A stretch of 11,393 nucleotides of DNA from assembly GCA_031277045.1 (NCBI GenBank), contig JAISLX010000176.1, forward strand, positions 1-11,393. Reading direction: 5' to 3'. The notes beneath the pieces were generated by a model. It worked only from the letters and a program-made list of their open reading frames with translations, searched no databases and had not been told where the DNA came from. The stretch is from Treponema sp. (GTDB lineage: Bacteria; Spirochaetota; Spirochaetia; Treponematales; Breznakiellaceae). Positions 5,812-11,393 of the stretch are shown one piece after another; the stretch's first letter is position 1, and each line of letters starts with the position of its first letter. The translations under genes were made by a program, and so were the position numbers.

Positions 5812-7134
5812 TTACAAGTTTTCATACTGGAAAAAATACGAGCATAGTACCCCGCTGGTTATCTCCCGGCAGGAGGCCGCCGGACGGCCAAAGAACGATT
5901 CAAAGCCCGGATGATCGGTGATTACGGCCAGCTTCCAGCCGGGGAAACCCCGGCCCAGGGCGGACATGGCGGCGTAGCGGAGTTCGGCCTCGCCCGGCTC
6001 CCCCATCCGCCTGCCGTAGGGCGGGTTGGTGATAATAAAACCGGCGGCCCTGTCCCCCCCGCCGGATGCCGGGCCAAACGGGGAACGGGCCTCCTTCATG
6101 GGAAGGCAGCGCAGTTCGGGCAGTTCCGGCAATTCGGACGCGCCGGGCGATACTTCGCCAGGCGATACCTCGCCGGGCGACACTTCGCCGGGCGATACTT
6201 CGCCGGAGGACACGGCCCGGTTTTCCGGGCCGCCCTCCCCCGCCGGTCCGTTCAGCCTGCCCAGGGCCAAATCCCGGACCTGTCTCATTGTGGAGGCCGC
6301 CAGGGAAACGGCGCGGGGGTCCTGGTCGCTGCCGCCAATCCGTATAACATGATTAAAATTTATCCGCCCGCGCAGTTCGGCGCGAATCGATTCTTCCAGA
6401 ACCGGATCGGCGATCAGGAGATCGGCCAGGGCAAAACGCCGCCCCAGGCCGGGAGCCGCGTCCCACGCATAGAGCAGCGCCTCCGCCAGGATCGTTCCGG
6501 AACCGCAAAAAGGATCGTACAGGGGAAACCTGCGCCGCCACAAGGACAACTGCAGCAGCGCGGCGGCGGTGGTTTCCCGCAGGGGGGCAATCCCGCCCCG
6601 GGGACGGTAACCCCGCTTAAACAGCGGCTCCCCGCTCAGGTCCAGGAGCAGCGACACCTGGTTCCTGTCGATATAAACCCGCAGGTTCGCCGTCTTCCCC
6701 CCTTCGGGCAGCCGGTTCGTACCGTAGGCCGCGCAGAGCCGCCCCGCCGCCGCCTTGTGAACCACCGCCTGAACGCTTGTCTCCGCTTTAAGAACCGAGC
6801 GGCTGATCCGCACCTTGTCCACCGCCAGGCCCATGCCGGGGGGGATCCACTCCTCCCAGGCCGCCGAACGGGTCCCTTCAAACAAGGCGTCAAAATCTCC
6901 GGCGGGGAACGACGCGGCTTCCAGCAAAAGGCGGTCCGCGGCCCGCAGCGCCATCAGGGCCCGGTAAAGCCCCCCCAGCCCCGCGTAAAACCGGACCCTG
7001 CCGCCGCCCGATTCCTCCACCTTGAGGCCGAGCTTTCGCAGTTCCCCGGAGACAACCCGCTCCGCCCCCACGGCGCAGAAGGCCGCCGCGCGAAAGACCG
7101 TTCCCCCCTCATTCGCCCCTTGTTCCGTGTTCAC
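5812..7134 (-). CDS. rlmL: RlmL-family THUMP-domain 23S rRNA guanine-N2 methyltransferase
   Basis: This protein of about 440 residues matches the RlmL/YpsC family, SAM-dependent enzymes that methylate a guanine N2 in 23S rRNA (older name UPF0020, putative DNA methylase). Order from the GTG at 7134: an N-terminal ferredoxin-like and THUMP RNA-binding region (to about residue 166); the linker KRGYRPRGGIAPLRET; motif I DPFCGSGT (about 207-214); GSDQDPRA, binding SAM (about 268-275); the catalytic NPPYGRRM (about 370-377); and the C-terminal fold ending FFQYENL. The frame stays open upstream to a TTG at 7206, but those 24 residues do not resemble the family, which normally starts close to FRAAAFCAVGAE. 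No Shine-Dalgarno precedes the GTG. Between the SAM motif and NPPY lies an unusual low-complexity insertion. Function as RNA methyltransferase is secure; the exact nucleotide is inferred from homology. Confidence 0.87.
   Translation of the reverse strand: MNTEQGANEGGTVFRAAAFCAVGAERVVSGELRKLGLKVEESGGGRVRFYAGLGGLYRALMALRAADRLLLEAASFPAGDFDALFEGTRSAAWEEWIPPGMGLAVDKVRISRSVLKAETSVQAVVHKAAAGRLCAAYGTNRLPEGGKTANLRVYIDRNQVSLLLDLSGEPLFKRGYRPRGGIAPLRETTAAALLQLSLWRRRFPLYDPFCGSGTILAEALLYAWDAAPGLGRRFALADLLIADPVLEESIRAELRGRINFNHVIRIGGSDQDPRAVSLAASTMRQVRDLALGRLNGPAGEGGPENRAVSSGEVSPGEVSPGEVSPGEVSPGASELPELPELRCLPMKEARSPFGPASGGGDRAAGFIITNPPYGRRMGEPGEAELRYAAMSALGRGFPGWKLAVITDHPGFESFFGRPAASCREITSGVLCSYFFQYENL
6112..6215. 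repeat. In-frame 15-bp and 9-bp tandem repeats inside rlmL
   Basis: Four 15-bp units of the form CGCCGGGCGATACTT (6141-6155, 6156-6170, 6171-6185, 6186-6200) differ by one or two bases, and a decayed fifth copy spans 6201-6215. They encode repeated Gly-Glu-Val-Ser-Pro. Immediately beside them, three 9-bp units CAGTTCGGG-like (6112-6138) encode Glu-Leu-Pro repeats. Both unit lengths are multiples of three, so copy number changes would keep the frame. They sit in a probable surface loop between the SAM motif and NPPY. Confidence 0.93.
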
Positions 7135-7140
7135 GGGGAT

Positions 7141-7149
7141 AGTGTACCA
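7141..7149 (-). promoter_or_regulatory. Candidate extended -10 element of rlmL
   Basis: On the - strand TGGTACACT (7149-7141) resembles an extended -10 (TG-N-TATAAT). No good -35 is present. It ends six bases before the GTG at 7134, so a transcript would begin at or within a base of the start codon. Confidence 0.3.
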
Positions 7150-7220
7150 CACAATGCCGGCATGGTGGGAGAATTGCGGAACAAGTTCAAAGGGCGCGCG
7201 GAACAAGCCGGCCGGTTATC

Positions 7221-7235
7221 CCGCGCGCCGCGCGG
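7221..7235. repeat. GC-only palindrome in the SBP-rlmL gap
   Basis: CCGCGC (7221-7226) pairs with GCGCGG (7230-7235) around a 3-nt loop, followed on the + strand by only four T. In the direction of the flanking genes there is no T-tract, so it is a poor terminator. A longer pairing of 7220-7226 with 7262-7268 is also possible. Confidence 0.45.
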
Positions 7236-7293
7236 TTTTCACGTTATGTCCGCTAAAAACAGCGCGGGTAAGGGAGGGACCCTGAATGAGCCT

Positions 7294-7313
7294 CCGCGGA
7301 GCAAGCTCCGCGG
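7294..7313. repeat. REP-like 9-bp perfect inverted repeat
   Basis: CCGCGGAGC (7294-7302) and GCTCCGCGG (7305-7313) form a perfect inverted repeat around AA, with no T-tract on either side. It lies in the 231-nt gap between the binding-protein gene and rlmL. From memory, this motif, which reads PPRSKLRGI when translated, recurs in spurious small proteins of several phyla including spirochaetes. That fits a repetitive extragenic palindrome, but genome copy number cannot be seen here. Confidence 0.6.
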
Positions 7314-7365
7314 TATTAAACCAGACTTTGCGAATAATCCATGACCGCTCCCCTGCCCTTCGCGC

Positions 7366-9114
7366 TTAATTACCCAGGGTCCGGCGGACCGCCGCCGCCC
7401 GCCGCTCCGCCTGCCGAAGGTCCCAGGCAACACACTCATCGTAACCAAATCCTTTGGCCTGGTTAATCATATCCGCCACCAGGCGGCTATACTCGGCATC
7501 GTCCCTGGCATAGATGGCCCGCCAGGTTCCGTCTCTAATCGCGGTGGACACCTGCTTATATTTCTGTTCCAGTTCCATGGACATGGTTTCCCTGACAAAA
7601 TCGGAAGCCACCACTACCGCTTTTAGATTGTGGAGTTCCAGATATTCATCCTCGGATTTGGCGCCCATAGCGTCCTGCCAGATCTTCCGGGCCCGGGAAG
7701 GCTGCCGGGAAAGTTCCGATGACCAGAATTCCCGGTTGTACTTTTCTCCGGAAATGGGATTGATCTCATCCAGGGTAAAGGTAGTGTTGTTGATCTTGTT
7801 CTGTCCGTCCACCCAAAGACCGCCCCCTGCCGCCGCGGGCATTTCCATATTGGGGTTCCCATCCTGGATTGCGATACCAAGGGGGGTCAGGTAGGGTTTG
7901 TCGCGGGCATCGTAGTCCCAGGTAATCCCCTGGGGGCCGTAGGTAGACTGCATGACTCCATCGGGGGTGGCGAGCCAGTTTATCAGTTCCATGATCCGTT
8001 CAGGGTACTTTGCCTTGGAACCGATGGACCAAATTCGGTCGCCTCCGTACACGGAAGTTCCATAAACGATGTTTTTCTGATCTTTCGCCGGTACGCCAAA
8101 CATCCCCTTTCCTTCCGCAAGCCGTTCCGGGGTATTGTAGTTGGCGGGCCCCAGCCAGGAGAAAATACTCCAGTACACCCGTCCGTCGCTGTATTTATCG
8201 GCCACATCGCTAAAGGTTTGGGTGGCCGAATCGGGGTCCAAAATACCCATCTGGTAGGCCTTGTTAAAGAACTTAAGTCCCTTCATGTAGTAGCTGCCCG
8301 GATCAAGCACCGGCTGGGCGGTATTTTTTTCCACGTCATAAAGGGTAAAGCCGAATTCATCGTAGCCGTAGAAGGCGCCCATAGCCTTGACGCTCATTAC
8401 GGTATCCCCATCCCAATCGCTGAACAGGGAAATGGCATAGGCAGGCAGTCCTGAATCTCCCACAGGCTGATGGTCTACCATTCGCTTGAGAACATCCAAA
8501 TATCCCATGAGATCAGGAATTTGCGGAGAACCGATGGCCTGGTAAATATCAAAGCGAATATCCGGATGGTAGAAGGCGGCCTCGGTAAAACTGGAACTTG
8601 AGGCCACATTATGCCCAAACCCATAACAGGCAGTACCGTTACCGAATACATCGGCGTTTTGCCGCAGGGCCCGGGAAAGATTTGCTTTAATATCCTTACC
8701 GTATTTTTCCAGCAAATCCCCCTTGTTCCAGTCCAAGAGCATTCCCGCTTCGATGGCGGTAGTAAACTCCTCGCCGTTATGACCGAACACCACCAGATCT
8801 CCCAGGTTTCCCGCCGCCATCCGGGTGGAATACACCCCCTCGGAGGTAGGAATAATGTTCAGTTCCATGTTGAATTTGTCTTTGACCAGTTTCGCAAACC
8901 AGCCGACCTGCATACCCGCATAATTTGCCAACTGGGTATACACGTCTATGCGGTACAACTCCCGGCCTCCGGTACCGGCGTTTCCACGCTGACCGCCCGC
9001 AAAAGCCCCGCCCGCTATTATCGTAAGGAACAGCGCCGTCACAAGCCCTTTCAGCGGCATTGTCCGGGAACAAAATTTTCCGGACCACTCTGCTACGTTC
9101 TTTTTCATTTTCAT
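7366..9114 (-). CDS. Extracellular sugar-binding protein of a CUT1 ABC transporter
   Basis: This 582-residue periplasmic protein captures a carbohydrate and delivers it to the two permeases encoded just upstream. It resembles the large family 1 solute-binding proteins that accompany LplB/LplC permeases (LipO/YtcQ type). The N-terminus has an unusually long n-region, a hydrophobic core LVTALFLTIIAGGAFA and likely cleavage after AFA (residue 39). There is no lipobox cysteine at that site, so it is probably soluble or held by an uncleaved signal. The mature protein begins a Rossmann-like lobe (IDVYTQLANYAGMQVGW, NIIPTSEGVYSTRMAAGNLGDLVVF). AAGGAFAGG recalls similar spirochaete binding proteins. 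The ATG at 9114 is chosen because AAGGAG lies 6 nt upstream; the reading frame runs open 12 codons further. Sugar specificity cannot be deduced. It is the last gene of the transporter operon. Confidence 0.88.
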   Translation of the reverse strand: MKMKKNVAEWSGKFCSRTMPLKGLVTALFLTIIAGGAFAGGQRGNAGTGGRELYRIDVYTQLANYAGMQVGWFAKLVKDKFNMELNIIPTSEGVYSTRMAAGNLGDLVVFGHNGEEFTTAIEAGMLLDWNKGDLLEKYGKDIKANLSRALRQNADVFGNGTACYGFGHNVASSSSFTEAAFYHPDIRFDIYQAIGSPQIPDLMGYLDVLKRMVDHQPVGDSGLPAYAISLFSDWDGDTVMSVKAMGAFYGYDEFGFTLYDVEKNTAQPVLDPGSYYMKGLKFFNKAYQMGILDPDSATQTFSDVADKYSDGRVYWSIFSWLGPANYNTPERLAEGKGMFGVPAKDQKNIVYGTSVYGGDRIWSIGSKAKYPERIMELINWLATPDGVMQSTYGPQGITWDYDARDKPYLTPLGIAIQDGNPNMEMPAAAGGGLWVDGQNKINNTTFTLDEINPISGEKYNREFWSSELSRQPSRARKIWQDAMGAKSEDEYLELHNLKAVVVASDFVRETMSMELEQKYKQVSTAIRDGTWRAIYARDDAEYSRLVADMINQAKGFGYDECVAWDLRQAERRAAAVRRTLGN

Positions 9115-9120
9115 AAAAAT

Positions 9121-9126
9121 CTCCTT
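9121..9126 (-). promoter_or_regulatory. Ribosome binding site of the sugar-binding protein
   Basis: AAGGAG on the - strand, 6 nt before the ATG at 9114, decides between the two possible starts at 9114 and 9150. Confidence 0.85.
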
Positions 9127-9169
9127 AGCGTATATTGCGGAAAACCTCATGAATAAAGGTGTTCCATCA

Positions 9170-9184
9170 CCGGGAAAATCCCGG
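9170..9184 (-). repeat. Intercistronic hairpin between permease and binding-protein genes
   Basis: A perfect 6-bp stem, CCGGGA with TCCCGG and a 3-nt loop, lies 10 nt after the LplC-like stop codon in the 80-nt gap. No T-tract follows on the - strand, so it is more likely an mRNA 3'-end stabiliser or processing barrier than a terminator. Confidence 0.7.
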
Positions 9185-9194
9185 ATTGTCGCCC

Positions 9195-10100
9195 TTATCC
9201 CTTCACCGCGCCGATCATGATACCCTTGATAAAAAACCGCTGCAAAAAGGGATATACCAGCAGGATGGGAAATACCACCACCATAGATATAGTCATCTGA
9301 ATAGTCCGCGGCGTAAGAACCTGGGCGGCAGTCGCCATGCTGCCGGTGGTGCCGGAACGCATAATTGAAGCCAGATAATTTGCTTCGTTCAAATACCGGT
9401 ACAATACAAATTGCAGCGTAAACAACCGTTCATTGGTCATAAGAAAGAGGGTGTCCGTGAAGGAATTCCAGTTTCCCACTGCGGAAAATACCCCGATGGT
9501 TGCCAGAATGGGGACCACCAGGGGCCATATAATGCTTACGAATATCCGCAGAGTCCCCGCGCCGTCTATCGCGGCGGACTCCTCCAGGGACGCGGGAATG
9601 GATTCAATGTAGGTTTTAACCAGAATAATGTTAAAGGGCGCCACAATGCCGGGCAGAATATAGGCCAGGAAATTATTGGTCAGGTGGAGAAATACCATAT
9701 TCATGTACCAGGGCACCAATCCCGCGCTGAAATACATGGTGATGATGATAAACCGGTACCAAAACCTGCGGCCCCACATTTCCTTTTTAGTAACCAGATA
9801 CCCCACAAAGGCGGAACCAATCACCGTAGCGGCGCTGCCCACCGCGGTCCGGGCCACGGATACAAGCGCCGCGTTCCCCAGCCCCCGGAGCTTAAATACC
9901 TGAATGTAATTGTTGATATGCAATCCCCTGGGAACAAGGGTAATAAGACCCCGCTTGGTAAGATCATTGTCACTGATAGTATTGATAAGCAAATAATAAA
10001 AAGGCAGAACGCATATAACGGTGAAAAGGCCGAAGAAAAGATAATTCAGTCCATTGAAAACCATGTCCCCGGCGGAAAGCCTTATTCTATTCCGTTTCAT
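9195..10100 (-). CDS. Sugar ABC transporter permease, LplC/YtcP type (CUT1, MalG-like)
   Basis: This 301-residue inner-membrane protein is one half of the translocation pore of a carbohydrate importer. About six transmembrane helices are visible, the first at residues 18-42 (LNYLFFGLFTVICVLPFYYLL). The cytoplasmic EAA loop that docks the ATPase is LEESAAIDGAGTLRIF...IIWPLVVP (about 172-197). The C-terminus QRFFIKGIMIGAVKG is the typical ending of this subfamily. GGAGG lies 5 nt before the ATG at 10100; a TTG one codon earlier is too close to it. The gene follows the LplB-like permease by 62 nt and precedes the binding protein by 80 nt, so the three form one operon. No ATPase is encoded in the window, as is common for CUT1 systems that share an MsmK-type ATPase. 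Confidence 0.93.
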   Translation of the reverse strand: MKRNRIRLSAGDMVFNGLNYLFFGLFTVICVLPFYYLLINTISDNDLTKRGLITLVPRGLHINNYIQVFKLRGLGNAALVSVARTAVGSAATVIGSAFVGYLVTKKEMWGRRFWYRFIIITMYFSAGLVPWYMNMVFLHLTNNFLAYILPGIVAPFNIILVKTYIESIPASLEESAAIDGAGTLRIFVSIIWPLVVPILATIGVFSAVGNWNSFTDTLFLMTNERLFTLQFVLYRYLNEANYLASIMRSGTTGSMATAAQVLTPRTIQMTISMVVVFPILLVYPFLQRFFIKGIMIGAVKG

Positions 10101-10131
10101 CAAATCCTCCGTCAGAATTCTTATGCTTTCT

Positions 10132-10149
10132 CAAAACCAACCGGTTTTG
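10132..10149 (-). repeat. Intercistronic hairpin between the two permease genes
   Basis: A perfect 7-bp stem, CAAAACC with GGTTTTG and a 4-nt loop, occupies most of the 62-nt gap and starts 13 nt after the LplB-like stop codon. There is no T-tract on the - strand, so it probably modulates mRNA stability or processing. Confidence 0.7.
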
Positions 10150-10162
10150 GAGGAAAGCTTTT

Positions 10163-11098
10163 TTACACAATATTTTCCCCCCGCAGCAGCTTTGACAGGG
10201 AATTGGAAAAAACAAGCAGAGTCAGACTAATCACCGATTTCAGCATACTGACGGCGGTGGCAAAGGGAATTCCTGAAGTAGAATTCCCTCCGAATCCAAG
10301 GTTGTATACATAGAGATCCAAAACTTCTATGGTATCCTTATTCATCGCGTTTCGAAACACAAAATACTGGTCCATTCCGTTATTGACCAGATTGGCCACT
10401 GAAAGCATGAGGAGTACAAAATAGGTGGGCAGCAATCCCGGCAGGGTGATATGCCATATCTGTCTAAAACGGCCCGCTCCGTCCACCCGGGCGGCCTCAT
10501 AAAGTTCCTGATCGATTCCGGCAATCGCGGCCAGGTAAATAATCGCCCCCCATCCCAAGCCTTTCCAGATACTCCAGGCAGTCATCTTGATCCAGATATG
10601 CTCCCCGGAAAGCAAAAAATTGATCCCTTTGTCGATGACCCCCAGATCAATCAATACCCGGTTTACCAGCCCGGCATCCACCGAGAACAGGACAAAAGCG
10701 AAAGAATATACCAGTACCCAACTGATAAAGTTGGGGATGGTAGTCAGGATCTGGATGAGTTTCCGGTAGCGCAGGCTACGGATTTCCGACAACAAAACGG
10801 CGAACGCGATGGGAAACCAGGAGGTTAGAATTCCCAGACCGCTGATGGCCAGAGTGTTCTTCATAACTCGGAACACTTCCATCCGCCGGACCTCCGAGGA
10901 AACAATGGACTTGAACCAGTCGAACCCCACAAAGCTGGACAGCTTGAGGGGCAGTCCCGGCCGGTAATTGAAAAAAGCGTAACGCCATCCGTAAAGCGGC
11001 AGATACGCGAAAAGCGTAACCAGTATTATAAAAGGCAGCAGCAGCAAAAAGAGCCGGTACTTTTGCGGAATTTTCCAAGCGGCGGTTTTACTATTCAC
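10163..11098 (-). CDS. Sugar ABC transporter permease, LplB/YteP type (CUT1, MalF-like)
   Basis: This 311-residue inner-membrane permease is the partner of the LplC-like protein. The sequence YRLFLLLLPFIILVTLFAYLPLYGW (residues 14-38) is the characteristic first helix of LplB proteins. The EAA motif is YEAARVDGAGRFRQIWHITLPGLLP (about 200-224). The tail ends in LSKLLRGENIV. The start is the GTG at 11098, because GGGAGG lies 6 nt upstream (11110-11105). An adjacent GTG at 11101 would leave only 3 nt, and the open frame continuing to a GTG at 11209 would add a basic tail unlike the family. It is the first gene of the transporter operon. The promoter was not clearly identifiable upstream. Confidence 0.93.
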   Translation of the reverse strand: MNSKTAAWKIPQKYRLFLLLLPFIILVTLFAYLPLYGWRYAFFNYRPGLPLKLSSFVGFDWFKSIVSSEVRRMEVFRVMKNTLAISGLGILTSWFPIAFAVLLSEIRSLRYRKLIQILTTIPNFISWVLVYSFAFVLFSVDAGLVNRVLIDLGVIDKGINFLLSGEHIWIKMTAWSIWKGLGWGAIIYLAAIAGIDQELYEAARVDGAGRFRQIWHITLPGLLPTYFVLLMLSVANLVNNGMDQYFVFRNAMNKDTIEVLDLYVYNLGFGGNSTSGIPFATAVSMLKSVISLTLLVFSNSLSKLLRGENIV

Positions 11099-11104
11099 CA
11101 CAGT

Positions 11105-11110
11105 CCTCCC
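11105..11110 (-). promoter_or_regulatory. Ribosome binding site of the LplB-like permease
   Basis: GGGAGG on the - strand, 6 nt before the GTG at 11098, decides the start in favour of the shorter protein. Confidence 0.8.
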
Positions 11111-11297
11111 GCGTCTGTTAGAATGTTTCGCCGGATTGTTAAACAGCCGCTTTCCAGAATTGGCAACAATTTGTTTTGCCTTGCGGATGCATAATATCCA
11201 GCCACGCACATGAACCGGGGAGATGTTTTTTCTTTACGGAAGGAGTTATTGGCGCTATTTTTTCCATAGCGCGGCCCCTGCGGGAACCTATTTGTTC

Positions 11298-11319
11298 GGG
11301 GGGGGGGGGGGGGGGGGGG
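11298..11319. repeat. Poly-G homopolymer, 22 nt (poly-C on the coding strand)
   Basis: Twenty-two uninterrupted G lie 199 nt upstream of the permease operon start. The 295-nt region 11099-11393 otherwise holds no recognised gene, only an AT-rich stretch beyond the run (11320-11365). The tract may be a variable regulatory element or a misassembly junction. Confidence 0.95.
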
Positions 11320-11393
11320 TAAAAAACCGCTGTGGAAAAAAAGCTTAAAGTTTTTAAAAATGTACGCGCCTATCCGTTTGTACAATGGTCATG

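Noticed and set aside
4268..7140. Shared 12-mer GTTCACGGGGAT at 4268 and 7129 as an operator pair
   Set aside because: Several identical 12-mer pairs are expected by chance in a window of this size, and the flanks do not match.
5911..7344. 477-codon + strand open frame opposite rlmL
   Set aside because: Low-complexity Pro/Gly/Arg-rich product caused by high GC; the - strand frame has THUMP, SAM and NPPY motifs.
9411..10313. 300-codon + strand open frame opposite the LplC-like permease
   Set aside because: It crosses two real genes on the other strand and shows no membrane or catalytic pattern.
11095..11385. 96-codon - strand frame reading through the poly-C as polyproline
   Set aside because: No ribosome binding site or domain, and it crosses the homopolymer; it overlaps the true permease start by chance.
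11360..11393. Possible start of a + strand gene running off the window
   Set aside because: Only eleven codons are visible and no Shine-Dalgarno precedes the ATG.

Overview
The window looks like chromosomal DNA of a Gram-negative, carbohydrate-degrading bacterium, most likely a host-associated spirochaete of the Treponema type. The support is a CUT1 sugar-transport operon of the LplB/LplC kind without its own ATPase, a small outer-membrane beta-barrel protein ending in phenylalanine, high GC in most genes, and long G/C homopolymers. No rRNA or ribosomal protein is present, so the taxonomic call is an inference. No tRNA, CRISPR array, transposase or phage gene was seen.

Layout. The window opens in a 57-nt poly-C run (1-57). 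A large cytoplasmic LacZ-type GH2 beta-galactosidase follows on the + strand (274-3546), with a promoter-like element placed so that the mRNA could be leaderless. The convergent gap 3547-3841 is filled by a tandem array of about 42-nt hairpin-plus-T-tract units that resemble consecutive intrinsic terminators. On the other side lies a small XRE-family regulator on the - strand (3842-4165). It is divergent from a small secreted beta-barrel protein on the + strand (4379-4963), which has a folded leader and ends in a very strong terminator (5007-5045).

From 5154 to 11098 all genes are on the - strand. In transcription order, the first group is a two-permease, one-binding-protein sugar ABC transporter: LplB-like permease (11098-10163), LplC-like permease (10100-9195) and substrate-binding protein (9114-7366). 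Perfect hairpins sit in both intercistronic gaps. After a 231-nt gap with a REP-like palindrome comes an RlmL-family THUMP/23S rRNA guanine methyltransferase (7134-5812), then a TetR/AcrR regulator (5795-5154) only 16 nt downstream and probably co-transcribed. A 22-nt poly-G run (11298-11319) lies about 200 nt upstream of the permease operon.

How it fits together. The transporter imports an oligosaccharide or sugar, energised by an ATPase encoded elsewhere, and the beta-galactosidase could hydrolyse imported beta-galactosides. That link is inference, because the genes are 6.5 kb apart and not in one operon. The features most worth checking are the terminator array, the two long homopolymers (each reading as C in the sense strand of a sugar gene about 200 nt downstream), the possible leaderless starts of lacZ and the methyltransferase, and the in-frame minisatellite inside the methyltransferase.
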